Positions 27,273 through 36,032 of a stretch of DNA of 64,000 bases are shown piece by piece (position 1 is the stretch's first letter; each line of letters begins with the position of its first letter). The notes beneath the pieces are model-generated. The model ran no database searches. It was not told the DNA's origin and saw only the letters and a list, made by a program, of their open reading frames with translations. The DNA lies in assembly GCF_016863295.1 (NCBI RefSeq), contig NZ_BOOP01000001.1, positions 434,001 through 498,000 on the forward strand. The letters run 5' to 3'. The position numbers and the translations under genes are program-made. The DNA is from Planotetraspora phitsanulokensis (lineage in GTDB: Bacteria > Actinomycetota > Actinomycetes > Streptosporangiales > Streptosporangiaceae).

Positions 27273-29093
27273 GTGCCGTCGAATGACTCCCCCGCGCGCC
27301 CGAACAGATCCGTCATGGCCCGTGGGCTGCGGGTCATCGGCACGGCGATCAGGGCGGAGCCGCGCATCTTCACCGGCGCGGTGCTCGCTAGCGCGGTCTA
27401 CGGCATCATGACCGTCGGATCCTCGTGGGCGCTCGGCCGGGCGACGGACGACGTCGTCCTTCCCGCCTTCCGCGATGGCCGGTTCCACACCGGCGCGCTG
27501 GTCGGCGCGGCCCTGCTGATCGTCGGCGTCGCGGTGCTGAAGGCCGCCGGTGTCATGGGCAGGCGGATCCTCGCCGGAGTGATGCAGTACCGGATGCAGG
27601 CCCGCTCCCGGCGCGCGGTGACCCGGCAGTATCTGCGACTGCCGCTCGCCTGGCACCACCGGCATCCGACGGGTCAGCTGCTGTCCAACGCCAACTCCGA
27701 CGTCGAGGCCGCCTGGGCGCCGCTCGCGCCGCTCCCGATGGCCGTGGGCGTCATCGTGATGCTCGTGACGGCGGCAGGGGCGATCCTGCTCATCGACCCC
27801 GTCCTCGCCGTCGTCGGCTTCCTGATATTTCCGGCTATCGCCGTACTGAACCTGATCTACCAGCGCAAGCTGTCCCCCCTCGCGATGCGCGCGCAGCAGC
27901 TCAGGGCCGAGGTGAGCGAGGTCGCGCACGAGAGCTTCGACGGCGCGCTCGTCGTGAAGACGCTCGGCCGGGAGGACGCGGAGGCCCGCAGGTTCCAGGC
28001 GCGCGCCGACCAGTTGCGCGACGCCAACGTCGCCGTCGGCCGGGTGCGCGGGCTGTTCGACCCGCTGCTCGAGGCGCTGCCGACGATCGGCGTGCTGGCC
28101 GTGCTGCTGGTGGGCGCGATGCGGCTCGAGGCGGGCGACGTCGTCGCCGGCGACCTCATCCAGGTCGCCTACCTCTTCACGCTCCTCGCGTTCCCCGTCC
28201 GCGCGCTCGGCTGGGTGCTCGCCGAGCTTCCCCGCAGCGTCGTCGGCTGGACCCGGGTGCAGGACGTCCTCGACGCCACCGGGTCCATGGAGTACGGCAC
28301 GGCCGGCCTGGCCGGCGACAGCCCCGCGGGCGTCCGGGCCGACGGGGTGACCTACGGCTACCTTCCCGACGCCAGCGTGCTCACCGACGTGAACTTCGCG
28401 GTGGAGCCGGGCCGCACCGTCGCCGTCGTCGGGCCGACGGGCTCGGGCAAGTCCACGCTCACCCTGCTGCTCGGACGGCTGATCGACCCCGACGACGGCG
28501 CCGTGCGGATCGACGGGACCGACGTGCGCGAGGTCGCGCGGGGCGGCGTCAGCGACGCGGTGGCCCTGGTGCTCCAGCAGACGTTCCTGTTCGACGACAC
28601 CGTCCGCGGCAACATCACGCTGGGCTGGGACATCCCGGACGAGACCGTGTGGGCGGCCCTGCGCCTGGCGCAGGCCGACGGGTTCGTCAGCGCCCTGCCG
28701 TCCGGGCTGGACACGCGCGTCGGCGAGCGGGGCACCTCCTTGTCGGGCGGGCAGCGGCAGCGGATCGCGCTCGCGAGGGCGGTCGTCCGCAAACCCCGGC
28801 TGCTCATCCTCGACGACGCCACCTCCAGCGTGGACCCCCAGGTGGAGAAGCGCATCCTGCACGGCCTGCGCGAGGGCGCGGCCGGCTCCACGGTGATCGT
28901 CGTGGCCTACCGGATGGCGACGATCGCCCTGGCGGACGAGGTCGTCTACCTGGAGCACGGCAGGGTCACCGACCAGGGCCCGCACGAACTGCTGCTGGCG
29001 CGCTGCGAGGGCTACCGGGCCCTGGTGACCGCCTACGAGCGCGAGGAGGCCGAACGGGCCGCGCTCGACACCGACGAGGAGATCGTGGCATGA
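27273..29093 (+). CDS. ABC exporter half-transporter, degenerate ATP site (subunit 1)
   Basis: 606 residues: six-helix type I exporter domain (about 25-310) then NBD (about 350-590). Walker A GPTGSGKST, signature LSGGQRQR and Walker B LLILDDATS are present, but the catalytic Glu after Walker B is Asp (D515) and the H-loop His is Tyr (Y546, VVAYRMAT). This is the pattern of the degenerate half of heterodimeric exporters. The partner is encoded next, with a 4-nt ATGA overlap. GAGAGGA (27258-27264) precedes the GTG by 8 nt. Substrate unknown (multidrug, lipid or peptide all possible). Confidence 0.93.
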   Translation: MPSNDSPARPNRSVMARGLRVIGTAIRAEPRIFTGAVLASAVYGIMTVGSSWALGRATDDVVLPAFRDGRFHTGALVGAALLIVGVAVLKAAGVMGRRILAGVMQYRMQARSRRAVTRQYLRLPLAWHHRHPTGQLLSNANSDVEAAWAPLAPLPMAVGVIVMLVTAAGAILLIDPVLAVVGFLIFPAIAVLNLIYQRKLSPLAMRAQQLRAEVSEVAHESFDGALVVKTLGREDAEARRFQARADQLRDANVAVGRVRGLFDPLLEALPTIGVLAVLLVGAMRLEAGDVVAGDLIQVAYLFTLLAFPVRALGWVLAELPRSVVGWTRVQDVLDATGSMEYGTAGLAGDSPAGVRADGVTYGYLPDASVLTDVNFAVEPGRTVAVVGPTGSGKSTLTLLLGRLIDPDDGAVRIDGTDVREVARGGVSDAVALVLQQTFLFDDTVRGNITLGWDIPDETVWAALRLAQADGFVSALPSGLDTRVGERGTSLSGGQRQRIALARAVVRKPRLLILDDATSSVDPQVEKRILHGLREGAAGSTVIVVAYRMATIALADEVVYLEHGRVTDQGPHELLLARCEGYRALVTAYEREEAERAALDTDEEIVA

Positions 29094-30904
29094 CCGCCGT
29101 GACAGAGGAGACGACCACCACCGGCGAAAGGCCCGGCGGCCTCCAGGCCGCCGAGCGGACGGCGTTCGAGACGATCCGGCACGGCCTGCGGCTGTCGCCC
29201 GAATTCCGCGTCGGACTCGCGGGCACGGTGTGCCTCGCCGTGCTGGCGACCCTCGGCAAGGTCATCGTCCCCATCGCCGTGCAGCAGGTGATCGACCGCG
29301 GGCTCGGCGGAGGCGTGCCCGACGTCCCGTTCATCCGCAACGCGACCGCTCTGTGCGCTGTGGCCGTCCTGCTGACGGCCCTGTGCGGCTACCTCATGAA
29401 CGTCAGGCTCTACAGGTCGACCGAGTCGGGCCTGGCCACCCTGCGGGGCAAGGGCTTCCGCCACGTCCACGACCTGTCGGTGCTCACCCAGAACACCGAG
29501 CGGCGCGGCGCTCTGGTCTCGCGGGTGACGAGCGACGTCGACCAGATCAGCACGTTCATGCAGTGGGGTGGGCTGCTCGTCATCGTCTCGCTCGGGCAGC
29601 TGATCGTCGCGACCGTGCTCATGGCGGTCTACTCCTGGCAGCTCACCCTGCTGGTCTGGGTGTGCTTCCTGCCGCTGGTGATCGCCCTGCCACGGTTCCA
29701 GCGGCTGGTCGCCCGGGCGTACATCCGCGTCCGCGAGCGGACCGGAGACGTCCTCGCCGGGGTCAGCGAGTCGGTCGTCGGCAGCGCCGTCATCCGGGCC
29801 TACGGCTCGGAGGACCGCACGTCCGCTCGGATCGGCGCCGCGGTGGACGAGCAGCGCAAGGCGCAGACCCGGGCCCAGCAGATCATCGGGTTCACGTTCC
29901 CGATCACCGAGCTGGTCGCCGCCGTCGCCGTCGCGGGAGTCGTGGTGGCCGGTGTGGCGCTGGGCGTGTCCGGATCGATCACGCCGGGCAGGCTCATCGC
30001 GTTCCTCTTCCTGATCACCCTGTTCATCAGCCCGCTGCAGACCGCGACCGAGGTGCTGAACGAGGCGCAGAACGCCATCGCCGGGTGGCGGCGCATCCTC
30101 GGCGTCCTCGACACGCCCGCCGACGTCGCCGACCCGGAGAACGGCGCGACGCTGCCGCGGGGGCCGATCTCCGTGGAGTTCGAGAACGTCGGCTTCGCCT
30201 ACCCCGGCGGCGCCCCCGTGCTCCACGACGTGGCCGTGGAGATCGGGCCGCGTACCCGCCTCGCCATCGTGGGCGAGACCGGTTCGGGCAAGACCACGTT
30301 CGCCAAGCTGCTCACCCGGCTCATGGACCCGACCTCGGGCCGCGTCCTCGTCGACGGCGTCGACCTGCGGAACGTGCGGTTCTCCTCGCTGCGCGAACGG
30401 ATCGTGATGGTCCCCCAGGACGGCTTCCTGTTCGACTCCTCCCTCGCCGACAACATCCGCTTCGGGCGTCCGTCCGCGACCCTCGACGACGTACGGCTGG
30501 CCGTGACCGAGCTCGGCCTGTCCGACTGGGTCGAGGGCCTGCCCGCGGGCCTGGACACCCAGGTGGGCCAGCGCGGCGAGTCGCTGTCGGCGGGGGAGCG
30601 GCAGCTCGTGGCGCTCGCCCGGGCCTACCTGGCGGATCCCGATCTGCTGCTGCTCGACGAGGCGACCTCGGCGGTCGACCCCGCCACGGAGGTGCGGCTC
30701 GCGCGCGCCCTCGACGGCGTGACCCGGGGCCGCACCGCTGTCTCCATCGCCCACCGGCTGTCGACGGCGCAGGCAGCCGACGAGGTCCTCGTGTTCGAGC
30801 ACGGGCGCATCGTCCAGCGGGGGCCCCACGCCGTCCTGGTCGAGGAGCCCGGCGTCTACGCGGACCTGTACGCCTCCTGGACGTCGGCCACGCACTCCTC
30901 CTGA
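29090..30904 (+). CDS. ABC exporter half-transporter, consensus ATPase (subunit 2)
   Basis: 604 residues. Exporter domain with long N-terminal extension (1-35), then an NBD with Walker A GETGSGKTT, catalytic Glu in LLLLDEATS and H-loop SIAHRLST intact, but a noncanonical signature LSAGERQ. Together with subunit 1 this gives one competent site (its Walker motifs plus the LSGGQ of subunit 1) and one degenerate site. Its TGA abuts the stop of the convergent potC gene with no base between. Confidence 0.94.
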   Translation: MTAVTEETTTTGERPGGLQAAERTAFETIRHGLRLSPEFRVGLAGTVCLAVLATLGKVIVPIAVQQVIDRGLGGGVPDVPFIRNATALCAVAVLLTALCGYLMNVRLYRSTESGLATLRGKGFRHVHDLSVLTQNTERRGALVSRVTSDVDQISTFMQWGGLLVIVSLGQLIVATVLMAVYSWQLTLLVWVCFLPLVIALPRFQRLVARAYIRVRERTGDVLAGVSESVVGSAVIRAYGSEDRTSARIGAAVDEQRKAQTRAQQIIGFTFPITELVAAVAVAGVVVAGVALGVSGSITPGRLIAFLFLITLFISPLQTATEVLNEAQNAIAGWRRILGVLDTPADVADPENGATLPRGPISVEFENVGFAYPGGAPVLHDVAVEIGPRTRLAIVGETGSGKTTFAKLLTRLMDPTSGRVLVDGVDLRNVRFSSLRERIVMVPQDGFLFDSSLADNIRFGRPSATLDDVRLAVTELGLSDWVEGLPAGLDTQVGQRGESLSAGERQLVALARAYLADPDLLLLDEATSAVDPATEVRLARALDGVTRGRTAVSIAHRLSTAQAADEVLVFEHGRIVQRGPHAVLVEEPGVYADLYASWTSATHSS

Positions 30905-31702
30905 TCAGCGGGTGGTGGCCTCGCCGGACAGCCGCTGGGCCAGCCAGATCGGGACGATCGAGACGACGATGAGGGCGGCGGCGACCACGTTGACCACGGG
31001 GGCCTGGTTCGGGCGGAAGAGGTTCTCGAAGATCCAGATGGGCAGGGTCCTGACCCCCGCCCCCGAGGTGAACGTGGTCACGATGATCTCGTCGAACGAG
31101 AGCGCGAAGGCCAGCAGGCCGCCCGCGAGCAGCGCCGACCGCATCATCGGGAACGTGACGAGGCGGAACGTGGTGAACGTGTCGGCGCCCAGGTCGGCCG
31201 ACGCCTCCTCGAGCCCGAGCCCCATGCGGCGCAGGCGGGCCAGCACGTTGTTGTAGACCGTGACCACGCAGAAGGTGGCGTGCCCGACGATCACCGTCAG
31301 CATGCCGAGGGGGACGCCGAGGACCGTGTGGAAGGTGTTGCTCAGCGCGATGCCCGTCACGATCCCCGGAAGCGCGATCGGCAGCACGATCAGCAGCGAG
31401 ACGGTGTTCTTGCCGAAGAACCGGTACCGCTGCACGGCGAAGGCGGCCATGGTGCCGAGGACCAGGGCGATCACGGTGGCGCCGAGCCCCGCCTGGACCG
31501 AGGTCCACAGGGCGTCGCGGACCCCGCTGGAGTTCCACGCCGACCGCCACCACTGGAACGTCAGCCCCGGGGGCGGCCACCCGAAGGTGCGGTCGGCGTT
31601 GAAGGAGTTGAGGATCACCACGGCCAGCGGCACGTAGATGACGCCGAGGCCGGCGACCAGCGCGACCCTGAGCAGCAGGCGGGCCGGACGGGAAAGGTTC
31701 AC
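30905..31702 (-). CDS. potC: Spermidine/putrescine-type ABC permease (PotC)
   Basis: 265-residue inner-membrane permease of the CysTW/PotC type, six hydrophobic segments, with the EAA loop LEEASADLGADTFTTFRLVTFPM. Opening LGVIYVPLAVVILNSFNA is typical PotC. GTG start overlaps the potB stop by 4 nt. Last gene of potA-potD-potB-potC. Polyamine specificity is inferred from family; relatives carry other amines or opine-like compounds. Confidence 0.9.
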   Translation of the reverse strand: MNLSRPARLLLRVALVAGLGVIYVPLAVVILNSFNADRTFGWPPPGLTFQWWRSAWNSSGVRDALWTSVQAGLGATVIALVLGTMAAFAVQRYRFFGKNTVSLLIVLPIALPGIVTGIALSNTFHTVLGVPLGMLTVIVGHATFCVVTVYNNVLARLRRMGLGLEEASADLGADTFTTFRLVTFPMMRSALLAGGLLAFALSFDEIIVTTFTSGAGVRTLPIWIFENLFRPNQAPVVNVVAAALIVVSIVPIWLAQRLSGEATTR

Positions 31703-32574
31703 AGATTCTCCAGGGCGCCGGTACGGCGGACGGCCGCGAGGTAGACCAGCATGATCACGACCGGCACCGTCGCGACGGCTGCGGCGAACGGGAGGTTGTT
31801 GGCCGCGCCGATGTTGTCGTAGACGACGTTGCCGATGAGCTGGGACTTGCCGCCGACGATCTTCACGGTGATGTAGTCGCCCAGCGACAGCGAGAACGTG
31901 AAGATCGAGCCCGCGACGACGGCCGGGAAGGTCAGCGGCCACACCACGGTCCGGAACGTCCGCCAGCCGCGGGCCCCGAGGTCGCCGGACGCGTCCAGCA
32001 GGGCGTTGGGCAGCCGCTCGAGGCCGGCGTAGATCGGCAGGATCATGTACGGCAGCCAGAGGTAGGAGAGGGTCGCGATCGTCGCGGTCAGGCCGTACCC
32101 CCAGCCGAGGATGCCGTCGGACGACAACAGCACCCGCCAGGCGTACGCCTTGAGCAGGTAGGAGGCCCACAGCGGGGTGAGGACGAGGATCACGAGCCAC
32201 CGCTGCGCCCGCGGCGAGGCGAGCTTGGCCATCGCGAACGCCATGGGAAAGGCGATCACCAGGTCGATGACCGTCACCGCGGCGGCGACCCCCACCGAGC
32301 GCAGGGCGACCGTCCGGTAGACGTCGCCGGAGACGAGGTCGTGGAAGTTGGCCCAGGTGAAGACCTTGACCAGGTCGCCGGTGAAGGTGTCGGTCGACCA
32401 GAACGCGGTCACGAACAGGGCGGCGAGGGAGCCCAGGTAGGCCAGCCCCAGCCAGGCGAGGGGAGCCGACAGCAGCAGCGACAGCCGTACCCGGGCGTGT
32501 CTGTGCAGGAAGGCCGCCACCCCCCGCCGCAGCCCCGTGGCCTGCGCGTCCCCCATAGCGGCACCAGCCGTCAT
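31699..32574 (-). CDS. potB: Spermidine/putrescine-type ABC permease (PotB)
   Basis: 291 residues, six membrane segments, LVILVLTPLWASYLLKAYAW and the EAA loop LLDASGDLGARGWRTFRTVVWPL. ATG at 32574 has AGGGA as a modest Shine-Dalgarno; another ATG lies 18 nt later. It is separated from potD by 183 bp of inverted repeats, unlike the tight coupling to potC. Confidence 0.9.
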   Translation of the reverse strand: MTAGAAMGDAQATGLRRGVAAFLHRHARVRLSLLLSAPLAWLGLAYLGSLAALFVTAFWSTDTFTGDLVKVFTWANFHDLVSGDVYRTVALRSVGVAAAVTVIDLVIAFPMAFAMAKLASPRAQRWLVILVLTPLWASYLLKAYAWRVLLSSDGILGWGYGLTATIATLSYLWLPYMILPIYAGLERLPNALLDASGDLGARGWRTFRTVVWPLTFPAVVAGSIFTFSLSLGDYITVKIVGGKSQLIGNVVYDNIGAANNLPFAAAVATVPVVIMLVYLAAVRRTGALENL

Positions 32575-32600
32575 GCGTCCCTACTTTCCATGTCTTCTTG

Positions 32601-32744
32601 CCGTGATCACGCACACATTCGTGTGCGGCCCCTCTGACCTGCCCCACCCTCTGGCGTGATCATGCACTCGATGACCGCGTGCATGATCACGCTCGAGGTT
32701 GAGACTGGTCAACGGGCCTGCGCCCGAACCTGTGCATGATCACG
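32601..32744. repeat. Inverted-repeat cluster between potD and potB
   Basis: Perfect 13-bp inverted repeat CGTGATCATGCAC (32655-32667) and GTGCATGATCACG (32679-32691) with an 11-nt loop; a further right-arm copy at 32732-32744 and a related CCGTGATCACGCAC at 32601-32614 next to a GCACAC/GTGTGC hairpin. The left arm can pair with either right arm. The block lies inside the pot operon, so it would be transcribed into stable RNA hairpins. Confidence 0.85.
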
Positions 32745-32757
32745 GCCAAGAGGGGGG

Positions 32758-33984
32758 TCAGCCCTTGATCTCGGTCCAGGCTCGGGTCCACTCCGAATAG
32801 TCGGTGCACTTGACGTCCGTACGGCCGTCCAGGCACTGGGCGATCGGCGTGGTCCAGTAGTGGACCTTGGAGAAGTAGGCCTCGTCCTGAGCGTGGTAGG
32901 TGTCGCAGAACGTCTTGTCGGACGTCTCGTCACACGCCTTGGCGTTGGACGGGGCCTCGCCGAACCACTCCGCCACCTGGGCGTTGGCCTTGGGGGAGAT
33001 GATCCAGTCCATCCACTTGTACGCGCAGTTGGGGTGCTGGGCCTTGGCCGCGACCATCCAGGTGTCCGACCAGCCGGTCGAGCCCTCCTTGGGCAGCGTC
33101 ACCTGGACCGGGGCCTTCTCGGCCTCGGTCAGGTTGGCGATGACCTGCCAGGTCGTCCCCACGACGGTGTCGCCGCTCTTGAAGCTCTGGACCGCCTTGG
33201 TGTAGTCGGACCAGTACTCGCCGACGTTCGCCTTCTGCTGCTTGAGCAGGTCGACCGCCGCCTGCAGCTGCTTGTCGTCCAGCGCGTACGGGTCCTTGAT
33301 GCCGAGCTCAGGTTTGGCCGACATGAGGTACAGCGCCGCGTCGGCGATGTAGATCGGCGAGTCGTACGCCGTCACGTGCCCCTTGTACGGCGAGGCGGGG
33401 TCGAACACGACGCCCCACGAGTCCGGCGGCGTCGTGACCTTGTCCGTCCGCCACATCAGGAGGTTCGCGCCGCGGCCGTGCGGCACGCCGTAGGCCACCC
33501 CGTTGACGGAGTTCCACGGCTTGAGCTTGAGGCCCTCGAACACGTCCTTGTAGTTGGGGATGAGGTCGGTGTTCACCGGGGCGACCGTGCCCGAGGCGAT
33601 CAGCCGCAGCGAGGCGTCGCCCGAGGCGGACACGGCGTCGTACTCGCCGGTCTTCATCAGGTTGAACATCTCGTCCGAGGTGCCGGCGGTCTTGGTGTTG
33701 ACCTTGCAGCCGGTGGCCTCCTCGAAGGGATGCACCCAGTCGACCTTCGGGTCGTTGGAGCCGTCCTCGGCGTAACCCGCCCAGGCCACCAGGTTGACCT
33801 GGCCCTCTCCCTGCCCGAGGGACTTCAGCGCCTCGATCTTGGGCGGGGTGAAGCCGGTGCTTCCCGGCGCGGGGGCCGAGCCCGTCGTCGACGAGCCGCC
33901 GCCGCACCCCGCCACGGCGGCGAGCGCCAGCGCGGCGGTGGCGATCAGACTGTGCCGGCCGATGCGCCGGTGGGGGGATCTCAT
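32758..33984 (-). CDS. potD: Polyamine-type ABC substrate-binding lipoprotein (PotD)
   Basis: 408 residues. Lipoprotein signal with lipobox LAAVAGC (C27), a Gly/Ser/Pro tether, then a PotD/PotF-type binding fold (VNLVAWAGYAEDGSND, AVSASGDASLRLIASG, YGVPHGRGANLLMW). Ends with cysteine-rich C-terminus (CDETSDKTFC, CLDGRTDVKC), likely two disulfides. AAGGAGAACCC precedes the ATG. Delivers substrate to PotBC; the exact ligand is not determined by the sequence. Confidence 0.9.
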   Translation of the reverse strand: MRSPHRRIGRHSLIATAALALAAVAGCGGGSSTTGSAPAPGSTGFTPPKIEALKSLGQGEGQVNLVAWAGYAEDGSNDPKVDWVHPFEEATGCKVNTKTAGTSDEMFNLMKTGEYDAVSASGDASLRLIASGTVAPVNTDLIPNYKDVFEGLKLKPWNSVNGVAYGVPHGRGANLLMWRTDKVTTPPDSWGVVFDPASPYKGHVTAYDSPIYIADAALYLMSAKPELGIKDPYALDDKQLQAAVDLLKQQKANVGEYWSDYTKAVQSFKSGDTVVGTTWQVIANLTEAEKAPVQVTLPKEGSTGWSDTWMVAAKAQHPNCAYKWMDWIISPKANAQVAEWFGEAPSNAKACDETSDKTFCDTYHAQDEAYFSKVHYWTTPIAQCLDGRTDVKCTDYSEWTRAWTEIKG

Positions 33985-34049
33985 GGGTTCTCCTTGTTCG
34001 ATGACGGTTCATGACGCGCCGCGCGGTGTCGGGACGCCGCGCGGCGGGG

Positions 34050-35126
34050 TCATGGGTGTGCCGCTTCCCGGGGCGCGGCCTCGCTCACGTCCGGGCTGTC
34101 CGCGATCGCGAACTCGTGCCGGCGGTGCCACACGAGACTGACCCTGGTGCCCCGCAGGCCCATGACGTCCATGGACGAGACCTGCAGGTTCTGCTGCAGG
34201 GCGATCAGGCGCCCGCCGGCGTCGAGGTCGACGACGAAGCGGGTCGCGGGCCCGGCGTAGACCACCTCGGACACCGTTCCCGCGGCGCTGTGCTCGTCCG
34301 GCCCGGCGCTCTCGCCGTCGCCGCCGACCACCCGCAGCTTCTCCGGGCGGACGCTGTAGGTCCCCTCCTTGCCGAGGACGGCCCGTGCCGCCTCGCCGGA
34401 GATCAGGTTCGAGGTGCCGACGAATCCGGCCACAAACGCGCTCGCCGGCCGCTCGTAGATCTCGGCGGGGGTGCCGATCTGCTCGATCCTGCCCTGGTTG
34501 AACACCGCGACCCGGTCGCTCATCGTGAGCGCCTCCTCCTGGTCGTGGGTGACGAACAGGAACGTGATGCCGACCTCGCGCTGGATCGCCTTCAGCTCGA
34601 TCTGCATCTCCTCGCGCAACTTGAGGTCGAGCGCGCCGAGAGGCTCGTCGAGCAGGAGCACGCGGGGGCGGTTGACGAGGGCGCGGGCGAGCGCCACGCG
34701 CTGACGCTGGCCGCCCGACAGCTGGGCCGGTCGCCGTTTCTCGAAGCCTTCGAGGCGCACCGTGCGCAGGGCCTCCAGGGCGCGCTCCCGGCGCGGCGCC
34801 CGGGCCACCTTCTTCACCCGCAGGCCGTACTCCACGTTCTCCAGCACGCTCATGTGCGGGAACAGGGCGTAGTCCTGGAACACGGTGTTCACGTCGCGCT
34901 CGAACGGCGCGAGCCGGGTGACGTCGCGGCCGGCCAGTTCGACCGTCCCGGCCGTCGGTGACTCGAATCCGGCGATCATCCGCAGCACGGTCGTCTTGCC
35001 CGAACCGGACGGCCCGAGCATCGCGAAGAACTCCCCGTCGGCGACGTCGAGATCCACGCCGGCGACCGCCTCGACGCTGCCGAAGGTCTTGCGCAGGCCG
35101 CGGAGGCCGACTGCTTGGTCTGGCAT
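34050..35126 (-). CDS. potA: Polyamine-type ABC transporter ATPase (PotA)
   Basis: 358 residues. Walker [10 protein letters not shown], signature LSGGQRQR, Walker [13 protein letters not shown] and H-loop [12 protein letters not shown], then a C-terminal TOBE domain (from about 260). Start placed at the ATG of MPDQAV (35126) because a promoter with -10 TATGTT ends 7 nt upstream and no Shine-Dalgarno exists; an ATG 12 nt earlier would lie inside that -10 region. First gene of the pot operon, divergent from a GntR regulator. Confidence 0.93.
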   Translation of the reverse strand: MPDQAVGLRGLRKTFGSVEAVAGVDLDVADGEFFAMLGPSGSGKTTVLRMIAGFESPTAGTVELAGRDVTRLAPFERDVNTVFQDYALFPHMSVLENVEYGLRVKKVARAPRRERALEALRTVRLEGFEKRRPAQLSGGQRQRVALARALVNRPRVLLLDEPLGALDLKLREEMQIELKAIQREVGITFLFVTHDQEEALTMSDRVAVFNQGRIEQIGTPAEIYERPASAFVAGFVGTSNLISGEAARAVLGKEGTYSVRPEKLRVVGGDGESAGPDEHSAAGTVSEVVYAGPATRFVVDLDAGGRLIALQQNLQVSSMDVMGLRGTRVSLVWHRRHEFAIADSPDVSEAAPREAAHP

Positions 35127-35132
35127 GGCCGA

Positions 35133-35162
35133 AAACATATGGGGTTAAATGTTTCCCGTAAA
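35133..35162 (-). promoter_or_regulatory. potA promoter with overlapping inverted repeat
   Basis: On the minus strand: -35 TTTACG (35157-35162), 17-nt spacer, -10 TATGTT (35134-35139), 7 nt to the potA ATG. An inverted repeat AAACAT (35133-35138) / ATGTTT (35149-35154) covers the -10 and spacer, suggesting a repressor site, plausibly for the divergent GntR protein. Confidence 0.55.
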
Positions 35163-35285
35163 GGCCCGGACCGGATTCACCGTGTTAACTTCTGGCGCAG
35201 CGGAACGCCGGCCCGGGGATGGCGTGGCCGACAGGGGGTTGATCGGCTCCCTCTCAGCTGGGACGGCGAAGGCGGTGGGGACGGC

Positions 35286-36029
35286 ATGGTGGTGAACGCC
35301 GCCCGGCTCGCCGTCTTCTCGCCGGTGGACAGCACCGCCCGGGTCGAGGCCGTGGTCCGCCGTCTCGCGGACGCGATAGCCGTCGGCCTGCTCGCCGACG
35401 GGGAGCAGCTTCCCAGCGAGGCCGAGCTGGCCGCGAGCCTCGGCGTCTCGACGGTCACCCTCCGGGAGGCCCTCATGGCCCTGCGCCAGCAGGGGATGGT
35501 CGAGACCCGGCGCGGCCGCGGCGGCGGCAGCTTCGTGCGGGCTCCCGCCGAGATCGACGTGGCCACGCGGCTGCGCCTGATCGCTGTCGACGAGTTGCGC
35601 GATCTGGGGGACCACTACACGGCCATCGCGGGAGCGGCGGCGCGGCTGGCCGCCCAGCGATCTCTGCCCTCCGACGTCGCGCCGCTGTGGCGCTCCCTCG
35701 ACGAGATGGCCGCCGTCGCCGCGCGGGTGGCGCCTGGCATGATCGCCCAGCTCCGGAGGCTCGACGGCCGGTTCCACATCGAGGTGGCGGCCGCCTCGCA
35801 GTCCGCACGACTCACTCAGGAGGAGATCCGGTTACAGGCCGACATCGGACCTCTGCTCTGGCTTTCTCACGAGGCGCTCGGCGGGCACGATGAGATGGCC
35901 GCCCAGCACCACGCCATCGCCCGCGCCATCGAGAGCGGCGACGGCGACCAGGCCAGAGCCCTCGCCGAGCGGCACGTGCTCGACGCGATCGACCATCTCA
36001 TCGAGCTTCGGCTGGGGCTCGAGGAGTAA
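35286..36029 (+). CDS. GntR/FadR-family transcriptional regulator
   Basis: 247 residues. N-terminal winged helix with the GntR signature LPSEAELAASLGVSTVTLREALMALRQQG, then an all-helical FCD-like effector domain (ITAIAGAAARLAAQ..., RRLDGRFHIEVAAAS, QHHAIARAIESGDGDQARALAERHV) with the usual Asp/His metal positions. Divergent from potA and probably its regulator. The ATG at 35286 is the first plausible start; weak GGTGGGG upstream. The cache-domain gene follows 3 nt after its stop. Confidence 0.9.
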   Translation: MVVNAARLAVFSPVDSTARVEAVVRRLADAIAVGLLADGEQLPSEAELAASLGVSTVTLREALMALRQQGMVETRRGRGGGSFVRAPAEIDVATRLRLIAVDELRDLGDHYTAIAGAAARLAAQRSLPSDVAPLWRSLDEMAAVAARVAPGMIAQLRRLDGRFHIEVAAASQSARLTQEEIRLQADIGPLLWLSHEALGGHDEMAAQHHAIARAIESGDGDQARALAERHVLDAIDHLIELRLGLEE

Positions 36030-36032
36030 GAA

